Assembly: GCA_910589055.1 (NCBI GenBank)
Contig: CAJURN010000012.1
Coordinates: 26,472 to 90,471 of the forward strand
Source: an uncultured Muribaculaceae bacterium
GTDB lineage: Bacteria > Bacteroidota > Bacteroidia > Bacteroidales > Muribaculaceae
Length of the DNA stretch: 64,000 nucleotides
Reading direction: 5' to 3'
Positions 43,721 to 53,400 of this stretch are shown piece by piece; within the stretch, counting starts at the first letter, position 1; each line of letters starts with the position of its first letter. Both the position numbers and the translations under genes were made by a program. Below the pieces are notes generated by a model. The model was not told the origin of the DNA and ran no database searches. It was given only the letters and a program-made list of their open reading frames with translations.

Positions 43721-45916
43721 TTAGTTTTCAAGGTCTTTAATAGTCGAAAGCACGAGATTTTCCATAACATCGTACCCAGCTGCCACCGGATGCACCCCGT
43801 CGTTGCAATAATCCTCCGACAGAGATTTTCCATCCTTGGCAAGCATCAAAGGATAGTAGTTGATGTAAGGTATATTATTCTTACGTGCATATTCTTCCAA
43901 TATTGTGTTGAGGCGGGAAATCCGCTCGGAAGCATCCTTGACCTCCGGACGCCAGCTGAATCCCGAGGAGGGCAACACGGAACTCATTATCGGGCGGATG
44001 CCGTTTTTACGTGCAAGCTCAACCATCTTAATGATATTTTTTACGGTAAGCTCCTCGTCGTAGAAACCGTCATTTTCGGCACAATCGTTTGTTCCGGCAT
44101 TGATAATCACATATTCCGGTTTCAAATCAAGAATATCTTTCCCGAAACGGTTCAGCATCCGGGTCGAAGTCTGGCCGCTTATCCCTCTTCCGGCAAATTT
44201 ATTGTCGGCGAAAAATCCGGGATGTACACGCAGCCAGTTTTCAGTAATCGAATTGCCCATGAAAGCGGCTTTACACCAACGCGTGTTCTGGAAAATTTCG
44301 GGATACGAACGTATGAAGTACGACGGTGTCGCGCTCCAGGCGTGGCAATAGCTGTTGATGGGATGGAAATCGTAGGGCGAAATGAAATCGTTGGCCGGAT
44401 CATACGCCTCCCAGAAAGTATCGGCGCCTTTCTTTACCATGCCGCCCCAGTATCCAACCAAGGCCTCACGCGCACGCTCAGGCATGCCGCAATCAATCAG
44501 CGACTGGATATAATAGTGATAGAGATAGGGCGTGCCGGGGGTGCACACATCGGGAAGGGTCTCAAGAGCGGCCAAGGCCTTACGACCCTCGGCAGGAGTG
44601 GCGATGCCGCCGAGTATCATCCATATTTGCGAGGCATACGACACCTGCGGGTCTTTGCGGCCTGCAAACACTCCTTTTTTCTTGTCATAGAACGCACCGC
44701 GGGCAGCCTTGCGCATCTTCTTTGCCAATGCAGGAATGTCGGATATCTCATCACGCTTGCCCAGCATATCAGCAAGCTCGAGTGTCTGATTCAAAGCAAA
44801 TACAGCGAGTCCCTGAGCTGCAACTTCTTTCACGAGGTCTTCCTTCCAGTCGAAGAAAACCCACCACTCGTTGTCGAGCCGTTCAAAATCAATCAGGCCG
44901 TCGGCTCCGGTGTAGTCGCGGACAATATCAAGCTGGCGCTTTGCCACAGGCCAGAGATCAAGCACGGTGGCCGTGTCGCCGGTTGCCTTAAGATAATCCT
45001 TGAGACAGGCGTTGAAAATGAGCGAATACTCATACAGGAACTGTTTTTCCTGAGGGCGCGGTTTGGGGCGTTCCACCACCGTTGCAAGCAGGAAACCGTT
45101 ATCATCGGCAAGTCCGGCAAGCAGATACAGGCAGCGCTTGGTGAGTTCATGGCTTTGGAATGTGCAATTATTTGCCATGGCTTCCAGATACAGGTCGCCG
45201 ATCCATAGACGGCGGTCGCGTTTGGGGCCGTCCTCATACACCGTCTGCATGCACTCGCTCAGGGTGTTCAGGCTCACCCGGTCGATATCGACAATCACCG
45301 GGTCCACTGTGGCCGGCAGAGGCTCGGGAGCGGAAGCTGCCGATGTCGTGGCCTTGCACACCATATCATGAATATTAAACTCATAATAAGGCGAATATGC
45401 CATCAGTTCAATTTTTACATAGCGGAACGAAAGACGGCGGTCGATTGTGATGGTATTAGGAATTTCCACAACTGTCACAATCTCATCCTGCAGCCATGCA
45501 CGGCTCAGTTTTCCGGGATAGGGATCAAATGGCTCGGCAACCTCCGAGGGAACCTCGCCAAAAGTGAGTTTGAGCCTGACCGGACCGTCAGCCACCTTGT
45601 CGGTGGTGCGTATGCTGAAACTGAAAGTACCGGTGATGTGTTTGCCAAAATCCACAATCGCGGTCTTGACTTCACTGAACGGGGCGTTATACAGCGAGTC
45701 AATGCTGTACGCCGGAATTATCTTGTGATGCTGGTAGGCAGTCTCGTCATCAACCACTTCCACTACCCCGACGGGAGCTACTTCTGTAACCGTCAGTTGC
45801 GGCGTACTTTCCTCAGCAATTGAAAGCCAACGCGCCCTGTCATTTGCATAATACGCATCCGCGCTTGCCGAAAGCAATGCGCCCAGCGACATCAAAAGCA
45901 TTACTATTTTTTTCAT
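43721..45916 (-). CDS. GH78-like alpha-L-rhamnosidase fused to an SGNH esterase
   Basis: The 731-residue secreted protein (signal about 1-20) has two catalytic modules. Residues about 25-510 match the GH78 plan: a beta-sandwich, then a six-hairpin barrel containing EDGPKRDRRLWIGDLYLEA, the region of the family's general acid, and WWVFFDWKED. Residues about 515-731 form an SGNH/GDSL hydrolase with block I FMGNSITENW (Ser), GRGISGQTS (Gly), NAGTNDC (Asn) and DGVHPVAAGY (Asp, His). It could remove rhamnose and an acyl group from the same side chain. It overlaps the GH28-like gene (ATGA) and is 19 nt upstream of GH31. Confidence 0.8.
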   Translation of the reverse strand: MKKIVMLLMSLGALLSASADAYYANDRARWLSIAEESTPQLTVTEVAPVGVVEVVDDETAYQHHKIIPAYSIDSLYNAPFSEVKTAIVDFGKHITGTFSFSIRTTDKVADGPVRLKLTFGEVPSEVAEPFDPYPGKLSRAWLQDEIVTVVEIPNTITIDRRLSFRYVKIELMAYSPYYEFNIHDMVCKATTSAASAPEPLPATVDPVIVDIDRVSLNTLSECMQTVYEDGPKRDRRLWIGDLYLEAMANNCTFQSHELTKRCLYLLAGLADDNGFLLATVVERPKPRPQEKQFLYEYSLIFNACLKDYLKATGDTATVLDLWPVAKRQLDIVRDYTGADGLIDFERLDNEWWVFFDWKEDLVKEVAAQGLAVFALNQTLELADMLGKRDEISDIPALAKKMRKAARGAFYDKKKGVFAGRKDPQVSYASQIWMILGGIATPAEGRKALAALETLPDVCTPGTPYLYHYYIQSLIDCGMPERAREALVGYWGGMVKKGADTFWEAYDPANDFISPYDFHPINSYCHAWSATPSYFIRSYPEIFQNTRWCKAAFMGNSITENWLRVHPGFFADNKFAGRGISGQTSTRMLNRFGKDILDLKPEYVIINAGTNDCAENDGFYDEELTVKNIIKMVELARKNGIRPIMSSVLPSSGFSWRPEVKDASERISRLNTILEEYARKNNIPYINYYPLMLAKDGKSLSEDYCNDGVHPVAAGYDVMENLVLSTIKDLEN

Positions 45917-47319
45917 AGCCCGGGATTCTTTACAGTTACTTTTGCACTACGTATATATCTCAGGGGCGACACACCTGCTTTCTCGGGGTATTTCACATTG
46001 ATGAAAGTGGACGAGGCCACATTGTCAAAGATAAATACCGGGCGGTAGTCATTGCTTTTGCAAGTGAGATTGATATTTTCAAATGTGATGTCGAGCACAT
46101 TGTTTACATACCATCCCCAGCAGGGCAATTCGCGGGCGTCGACGTCGGGCTGAGTGATTGCCAGCGACGCAAGACCGGCGTCGGAATTTCCAACGTATTC
46201 TATATCAATATCCTTGAACCTGACATTGCGGTACTCGCCGCCTTTCCAGCTTTCAATCGACGATGCGTAGCGGTTGACACGCGTGGCCTTGATGCGCTCG
46301 GCACAGATATCATAGCCATTATTACCCTCGTTGAGGATAAACATCAGGGGATTATTGACATTATCAATCTCTATATCATGGATATTCACATCGCGGACAT
46401 CGCCGGGAGCCTTACCCCACCCTCCGGGTTGAAGCAGGATGGCGGATAACATGTTGGTGCGTCGTGCAGCCCCGGAAGTGCGGTGAGGATACTCTCCGGG
46501 GCCGTGAAAGCGGCATCCGGCCACTGTAAGGCCGTCGCAGGGCATAATCATGCGGATACCGTTGCAGGAAGTGTTGATATCGCAGTCGGAAATCACCATA
46601 TCTTCCCAGAATCCGCCTGCGATGGCATCATCGCCCGTGCGGAAAGCGCAATTGCGTATCTGCACGTGTTTTCCTCCGCGGATATGGATTCCGTCCCATC
46701 CCTGGCTTATGTCAAGATTGCTGAAAACGGCATTTTCAATCTCATAGCACATCACGGCATAGTTTGAAGCACATTCAATATTCACATCCGAAAGTGACAT
46801 ATTATGCGATTCGCCAACGATTATCGTGTGCGGGCCTCTCATGTGTTCCTCGCCGTTAGGGTCAAAGACATGGCTTCCGTCGATTGTACCTTCGCCTTCG
46901 ATGGCAAAATCCGATATTCCGGATGCGAGGATAAATGTCTTGTTCCAGTTGGCATCCTTGGAGCTGTTGGCATTGTCGCCGCCTTCACCGCTGTCGTAGC
47001 GGCTGAGGTCTTTTGACGGAATATAGGATATGTAGTCGGAGGGCGACGCGCTACCCTTCAGCACAGCCTGAGGCATGAGCCGTAGTGTGACATTGCTGCA
47101 CAGTTGCACAGTGCCGCTTACAAACACTCCCTCGGGAATGGAGACAACGCCTCCTCCTTTTGCCGCGCAGTCGCTGATGGCTGCGTTGATGGCACGGGTG
47201 TTGATTGTGCTTCCGTCGCCGACAGCGCCGTAGTCTCTAACATCGTAGACCGTCCTCGGTGCGGCCATAGCCCCGGCGCAAGCCAGCAGAAGCAAGGTGT
47301 TGACAGCTATTTGTTTCAT
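45913..47319 (-). CDS. GH28-like right-handed beta-helix glycosidase
   Basis: The 468-residue secreted protein (signal 1-19) starts with YDVRDYGAVGDGSTINTRAINAAI and GGGVVSIPEGVFVSGT, the usual entry into GH28 helices. GWDGIHIRGG and TGDDAIAGG supply aspartates at the catalytic positions of polygalacturonases. The GHG histidine motif is replaced (SCNGIRMIM), and the RIK motif is not evident. It may therefore have a changed substrate, for example another uronic acid or rhamnogalacturonan, or work by a different mechanism. It lies in an operon with 18-nt and 4-nt-overlap junctions to its neighbours. Confidence 0.8.
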   Translation of the reverse strand: MKQIAVNTLLLLACAGAMAAPRTVYDVRDYGAVGDGSTINTRAINAAISDCAAKGGGVVSIPEGVFVSGTVQLCSNVTLRLMPQAVLKGSASPSDYISYIPSKDLSRYDSGEGGDNANSSKDANWNKTFILASGISDFAIEGEGTIDGSHVFDPNGEEHMRGPHTIIVGESHNMSLSDVNIECASNYAVMCYEIENAVFSNLDISQGWDGIHIRGGKHVQIRNCAFRTGDDAIAGGFWEDMVISDCDINTSCNGIRMIMPCDGLTVAGCRFHGPGEYPHRTSGAARRTNMLSAILLQPGGWGKAPGDVRDVNIHDIEIDNVNNPLMFILNEGNNGYDICAERIKATRVNRYASSIESWKGGEYRNVRFKDIDIEYVGNSDAGLASLAITQPDVDARELPCWGWYVNNVLDITFENINLTCKSNDYRPVFIFDNVASSTFINVKYPEKAGVSPLRYIRSAKVTVKNPGL

Positions 47320-47337
47320 GTGGTTTATTTATTTGAT

Positions 47338-48183
47338 TTACTGGTTTATTTTCTGACAAGGTGTGGCTATCCAAAGCATGCTGTAAGTCATGTTCTCGCC
47401 GGGATTCAAGGTCTTATACCGTCCGTGGGTCTCAAGTTCGACATATCGGCCTTCTGTTGCGCCAAATACCTCAACCTCACCCTGACCGGCCGGAACTTCA
47501 TCCGGATCAATATCGGGATAACAGACAATCAGCATCACGGAGTCTTGCTTGTGGGCCAGCCAGCCATTTTTTCCTGAACTGAAAATTTTCCAGGCCTTTT
47601 CAGAATCAATGGCAGTCTGGTCGATCCTCACGCATGAATTGCCTGTCACGGCAAAGTTCTCCGCTCCGTCGCTCGTTTTAATCTCATTGCCATCCGCAGG
47701 GAAATATGTGACTCCGCAGGGAACACGGAGAACGCTCCAAGGAGCAAACGAGAGCACACTATCCGACATATTTGTGAGCGTATAACGCACGGACAATCCC
47801 GTAACGCCGCCATCCAACAGACGGTACTCCTTGCTTACCTTGATTCCGTTTTTGCCCGACGGACTCTCCAGGGTCAGGCCGTGTCCGGCAACGGTTGCCG
47901 AGTATTCAACAGAGTCGAAAACCGAATCCTCCGGCCAAAATGAGGCCTGTGGGGAAATCCACAGTGTGGATCCGTAGAAGCGGGCATCGGCATCGGACGA
48001 TGTCAGCAAGGGTACACCGTTGTAATTCAGCTCCATCACGCGGCCTGATTTCGCGGCATCCACCACTACTTCAAGGCCATCATTGTTCAAGCGGTATGTA
48101 TCGCCGATATTGCGCCACAAGCCTTCACCCGACATCACATGCGGGAGCGCGACGAACAAGAGTATAGCCGGGGCCGCTTTCAT
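47338..48183 (-). CDS. DUF4380-like secreted beta-sandwich protein
   Basis: The 281-residue protein has a short signal peptide (about 1-19) and a galactose-mutarotase-like fold: LEVVVDAAKSGRVMELNYNGVPLL near the start, TLWISPQASFWPEDSVFDS, then LSVRYTLTNMSDSVLSFAPWSVLRVP. These features match the DUF4380 group, often found in carbohydrate utilisation clusters. A role as sugar epimerase or binding protein is possible but unproven. Its start overlaps the GH92 stop by 4 nt (ATGA), so translation is coupled. Confidence 0.65.
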   Translation of the reverse strand: MKAAPAILLFVALPHVMSGEGLWRNIGDTYRLNNDGLEVVVDAAKSGRVMELNYNGVPLLTSSDADARFYGSTLWISPQASFWPEDSVFDSVEYSATVAGHGLTLESPSGKNGIKVSKEYRLLDGGVTGLSVRYTLTNMSDSVLSFAPWSVLRVPCGVTYFPADGNEIKTSDGAENFAVTGNSCVRIDQTAIDSEKAWKIFSSGKNGWLAHKQDSVMLIVCYPDIDPDEVPAGQGEVEVFGATEGRYVELETHGRYKTLNPGENMTYSMLWIATPCQKINQ

Positions 48184-50426
48184 GGTCTTTCGCTATCCAT
48201 CTCAAACACGAGGTTGGCACCGGCTGCAAGGTCTTTGTCGGTGATATAAAGTTTGTCGTACGGCTTGCCATCCAGTGTGACAGATTTAACGTAGATATTC
48301 TCGGGCGACAAGTTGCGGCATTCCACCGTAAAAGGCTTCTCTCCGATACTCATCGAGGCCTTGCGGACCATTGGACGGCCAAGGGCATATTCACCGGACG
48401 CAGGATTGACGGGATAAAATCCCATTGCGCTGAACACGTACCATGCCGACATCTGTCCGCAGTCGTCGTTTCCGCACAATCCGTCGGGACCGGCATTATA
48501 AAGCGTTGTCATGATGTTTCCGACCTGCTCCTGAGTCTTATGGGGCACACCGGCGTAGTTGTAGAGATAAGCCACATGATGACTCGGCTCATTTCCGTGG
48601 GCATACTGACCAACAAGGCCTGTGATATCAATGGGTACGTCGGCTCCCGACATTCCCGAATTGCTGTTGAAGAGGCTGTCAAGAGCCTGTTCGAATTGCT
48701 TTTCGCCTCCGTGGAGAGCCATGAGGCCTTCGACATCGTGAGGTACAAAGAAGGAATATTGCCATGAATTTCCCTCAACCCAGTCGCACTCGCCATAGGA
48801 TGAATATGTGGGGTCGAACGGGCGGCGGAATGAGCCGGCGGACGACACTCCATTCATAAGTTTGTACTCCGGATCAAAATATTTCGAGTAGCCCGACGCA
48901 CGTTTGCTGAAATAATCATAGTCATCGTCATGACCGAGTGCTTTCGCCATGCGGGCTATGCACCAGTCGTCGTAGCAATATTCAAGTGCGGTGGATACCG
49001 ACTTGTTATACTTGTCGAAGGGGATATATCCGTACTTTTTCAGCTCGGCAACACCGAACTCGTCCTGCATCGCGGAGGTTTTCATCGCCTCATATGCTCT
49101 TTCGGCATCAAAACCCTTGCATCCTTTGAAATAAGCATCGGTAATTACCGGCACGGCATGGTAGCCTATCATGCAGTTGGTTTCGCTGGACCAGAGCGGC
49201 CACACGGGCAGGAGTCCGTACTCATCGTAATGTGCGAGCATTGAGTTCACAATGTCGGAGGTCGTGTCGGGAGCTATGAGGGCAAGCAGTGGGTTCTGCG
49301 CACGGAATGTGTCCCAAAGCGACATCACCGTATAGTTTGTGAAGCCGTCGGCCTTATGTGTATTCTTGTCGGAACCGCGGTAAGAGCCGTCAACATCGTT
49401 ATAAAGGCACGGAGTGAGCAACGAATGATATAGAGCTGTGTAGAATACTGTCTTTGTAACCGAATCGGCATCGACCTTAATCGAGGCGAGACGCTTGTTC
49501 CATTCGTCACGGGCGGCGTCACGCACACTTACAAATGACTTATTGCCTACCTCGGCATCGAGATTGGCAAGCGCGTTTTCAATACTTACAGCCGAAATGC
49601 CTACTTTCAGCTCAATGGCTTCATCCGATTTTGTTTCATAATTGAGAATCGCCTTGATTTCCTTGCCGTCGATTTTCTTGCTGTCAACAATTATGTCGTC
49701 GCACACCATGTCGGCGCTCATGAAAGGCTTCGACACACGCATTGCAAAAAACATCTGCTGCTCGCTCCAGTACTTCTCGCCAGGCTCGCCCCAGCCTTTG
49801 GATTGGCGGCTTCCGACAAGCGTGCTGTTGTCGAGTATCTCCATCGTTGTGGAGATAACGGAGTCCGTGGCGAAATGATGCGACAGGTCCACCATCAGAT
49901 GCGCACGGCTGTCGGCCGGAAATGTGTATCGGTGTACACCGCAGCGAGGTGTGGCGGTAAGTTCGGCCACAATATCATAGTCCTTCAGACGCACCTTGTA
50001 ATATCCGGGCCATGCAAGTTCCTCGTCGTGGCTGAACCGTGACCGATAGCCCTGTTCGGGATTGTCGGAGTCGCCTGCCTTCAGTTTCAAATCACCGGTA
50101 AAAGGCATCACCAGCACGTCCATGAGGTCTGAGCGGCCTGTGCCGGAAAGGTGAGTGTGAGAAAACCCGATTATAGTGCTGTCGGAATAGTGGTAGCCGG
50201 AACATCTGTCCCAGCCTTCAAGACCGGTGTCAGGGCTGAGCTGTACCATTCCCATGGGCATGGAAGCACCGGGGAATGTATGGCCGTGGCCGTCAGTACC
50301 GACAAAAGGATTGACAAATGCGCAGAAATCCGACGCTGAGGTTTCTTTACTTTCCGTACAGGCTGCCGCCGACATTGCCAGCAGCAAGCCTACTCCAATT
50401 CGGGCTATATATATATTCTTCTTCAC
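48180..50426 (-). CDS. GH92 alpha-mannosidase, lipoprotein
   Basis: The 748-residue protein starts at a GTG (50426) that gives a signal peptide with lipobox MSAAAC (Cys23). GH92 motifs include FVNPFVGTDGHGHTFPGASMPMGMVQLSPDT, GFSHTHLSGTG, the acid region WVEGNSWQYSFFVPHD and GNDDCGQMSAWYVFSAMGFYPVNP. The family consists of calcium-dependent exo-alpha-mannosidases, mostly acting on N-glycans or yeast mannans. Its place inside an otherwise pectin- or gum-like operon suggests a mannose-containing side chain or glycoprotein target. It lies 21 nt after the 1325-residue protein gene. Confidence 0.93.
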   Translation of the reverse strand: MKKNIYIARIGVGLLLAMSAAACTESKETSASDFCAFVNPFVGTDGHGHTFPGASMPMGMVQLSPDTGLEGWDRCSGYHYSDSTIIGFSHTHLSGTGRSDLMDVLVMPFTGDLKLKAGDSDNPEQGYRSRFSHDEELAWPGYYKVRLKDYDIVAELTATPRCGVHRYTFPADSRAHLMVDLSHHFATDSVISTTMEILDNSTLVGSRQSKGWGEPGEKYWSEQQMFFAMRVSKPFMSADMVCDDIIVDSKKIDGKEIKAILNYETKSDEAIELKVGISAVSIENALANLDAEVGNKSFVSVRDAARDEWNKRLASIKVDADSVTKTVFYTALYHSLLTPCLYNDVDGSYRGSDKNTHKADGFTNYTVMSLWDTFRAQNPLLALIAPDTTSDIVNSMLAHYDEYGLLPVWPLWSSETNCMIGYHAVPVITDAYFKGCKGFDAERAYEAMKTSAMQDEFGVAELKKYGYIPFDKYNKSVSTALEYCYDDWCIARMAKALGHDDDYDYFSKRASGYSKYFDPEYKLMNGVSSAGSFRRPFDPTYSSYGECDWVEGNSWQYSFFVPHDVEGLMALHGGEKQFEQALDSLFNSNSGMSGADVPIDITGLVGQYAHGNEPSHHVAYLYNYAGVPHKTQEQVGNIMTTLYNAGPDGLCGNDDCGQMSAWYVFSAMGFYPVNPASGEYALGRPMVRKASMSIGEKPFTVECRNLSPENIYVKSVTLDGKPYDKLYITDKDLAAGANLVFEMDSERP

Positions 50427-50447
50427 AGGATAAGTAGGATGTATTAA

Positions 50448-53400
50448 TTAGTTCGGGTAATATGTAGGTACAGGATTATCGTGCAGGTCTTTGCCGCCAC
50501 CGATAATGACAGAACGGCGGAAACGGTCTTCTTCGATGGGCTTGTAATTGAGCAGACAAGCCGGATCGTCGGTGACGGGCGAGGAAATCTCACTCTCTCC
50601 GTTTCCGTTGACCGCACTTACGGCATAGAGCGCAGCTCCGTTGTGAGTGGCTTTGTCGACGAAAGCACTTTCGCTGCCGGTGTATATGAGTTGGTATTTT
50701 CCCCCGGGGTGCTGACGATACAGGCGGTACTTGTTGCATCCGAGAACGCGGCCCCAGGTAAGGGTCCGGCTGTCGCCGTGTATTGCCACCTCAAGTCCTG
50801 AGGGCGCTGCCGGCTTCTCTGAGGTGTAGTACACGGGATATATCACGGATGTTTCGCTCTCTTTATCCCGGTTGACCGCTTTCACGCGCACATATCCTTT
50901 TTCCTCACCTTCAACAGGCTTAAGAAGAATCGAATTGGAGCGTGAGTTTTTCAGAGTCGCCCATGTGCGGCCCTGATCGGTACTGTATTCATACACGTAT
51001 CCGGTAGCCGATGCCACGGGATTGACGGCCAGTGCGGTAGTCCCTTTGCGGTTTTCGGTAAAGGCGATTTCCGGCGCAGTAAGGTCGGGCAAGCCTTTGG
51101 TTATGTTCCACTTATGCGCTCCCGCCGGGAACTCAACAACAAGTCTGTTGTCGACAGGGCGGACAGCCTGCTTCACGCCGTCGATATACACGGATACGCC
51201 TTTGGGAAAGTTCGTCCATTCAAATTCAACCGCAGCGTCCGAGGGCGAGTAAATCCGACCGCTTATTTCGTAAGGATTCTCCACCTTGGCGTTGATGCCG
51301 GGATTTCCCGCTACGGGGCGGATTGCGAAATTGCTGTTGCCGATAATATCGCCGCGGAAGAGCGCCCATTCCTGATTTCCACCCGAAAGCGTACGTACGT
51401 ATCCGGCTGTGCCTTCAAAGAATACGCTGTCGGCACCGGCCTCGACGGCAGCCTTGGCGGGGCTGTCGGTCATAAATATATAGTCGCGCAGACCCTCGGG
51501 CGATGTTACCACGCAGCCGTAAGTCGCTTTCGCAGTCGTGTAGCCTTTCTTATGGGAAACAAATGTGAGGAAGTCACCCGTTCCGTCAAACCAGATACCC
51601 TTCGTCCGGGGGCCTGTGATATGTATCTCATCGGGCTTCGTATCCCAGAATACGTATCCGGGGCCTCCGCCTTTGACATTCTGCAGTTCAGGAAAATCAT
51701 CTTCAAGATGTGTGAACCAGCTGAAACGTCCTGCGATGTTCTGATTGAACACATCATCGAATATCATGAAGTAGTCATTGCCGAGAAGCATGACACTGCG
51801 GCTGCGGTACTCGGGCCATGAGTATCCGCTTTCCTCCGAGGATGTTATGCGGGCAAACTGTCCGCTTCCGAGGTCGTAGAGAGGTTCGGTGAGGTCGTTG
51901 CGACCGATTGCCTTGAAACGGCCATCCTTGAACACTCCGAATCCCGTCGCAAGGTCGGTATCGCTCAGACGGCGGTCGCCTATATCTTCCTTGTCATTGT
52001 TGCTGAAAGACTTGCCGTCGGCATAGAAATAGATTGTTCCGCAACCTCCGTCGCCGGTTATGCCCCAGCGGTAATTCGGGCCGTTGTCGACCTGCACAAG
52101 ATGCACCGAGAGCTCTTCGTTCTTCTCGGCTCCGGCACGGAGTACAATGCCGCTGCCTGTATATTTGCTGCTGCGCAGTGTGGGTGGAGTTCCTGAGTCC
52201 TTCTTTTCGGAATCATACATGAAACTGAACGAATTTTCATCCGTCGTGAAAAATTCAGTGTCCATATAATCCGGACGTGCCACATATCTGATATTTTCAG
52301 AAAGGAGAGGGTCATAATTCTCAAGTTCCTTACCAAGAAGCCAATATCCGCTCGGCGGAAGTCGGCGCACGGCATGGGCACCCTGGGGAGGCATGATGCG
52401 CACACTGCCCCTGTCGGGCGTGGCGATGCCCCAGTAGATACGTCCTTCGTACTCGCCACGTTCATTCTTATAGAAATCAGCCGATTCGCCGTCAAAAGGT
52501 GCTGAAAGTGAGTTCATCACAAAATCAGCGAGACGAGCCATCTTGGGCGAGGCAAGACGGTTTTTGCCATCGTAATAGCGCTCGGCAAGGTAATTGGCAC
52601 GCAGCATCGGGCGCATTGCAGCCCAGATGTAGGTGCTGAGATTTTCGGTCCAACGACCGCCTTTGGCATCCCAGGATTTCACTTCCGGGCGCACATGGTA
52701 CTGCATGTTGAGGTCGATATGCTTTTCAAACACATCGGCCCAATGCGATGCCTCGGGATGCTTGGGGAAGAGATAGGATGCGAAGGCGGGAACGGATTTG
52801 ACGTCGGCAAGAAAGTTGGGATGGCCGCCAAGCATATGGCGCATGGGCATGTATTCCTCCCCTGCCGCCACATAAGCATGAATCAGGAACATGGCAGTAA
52901 GACGCTTTCTCATTTCCGGAGTCATTTCGGGTCGCAACACGCTCATCAGCCCGGTATAATCTTCATAAAAGTTTCGCGACGAGGTGGGACCGTAACCGCT
53001 GTCCTGACATGTCCCGCTGGTGGGAAGCTCGTTGGAGAAGCGGCCGTAGAAAAACATCTGCTCAAATTGCTGCGGTGTGACTTTATGACGGTTGTCAAAC
53101 ACATTCACCGGCAGAGCCATACCATCGGGATATTCAAGTTGCCAGTTCTTCACGTCGTTGAGACATATTGTGCTGTATCTGTTCTGAAGGAACGTATTGT
53201 GCGACTGGGGACCCATCACAGCCTGATAGCTTGAACCTGTGGACGTCACTGCAGGCGAAGACAACTTTTCAAGCTGCTCCATGTGCTCAATATCAAGCCT
53301 GTGGGGATAAAAACTTATAGCGGAAGTACGCGTGCCGTCGACAAGCGGATAACTCCAACGCAGATTACCGTCCTTGCAATACATCTTTATACTCAGTGAA

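Noticed and set aside
43702..43842. 47-residue extension of GH31
   Set aside because: It overlaps the 3' end of the GH78-like/SGNH gene and hides the clear signal peptide at 43701.
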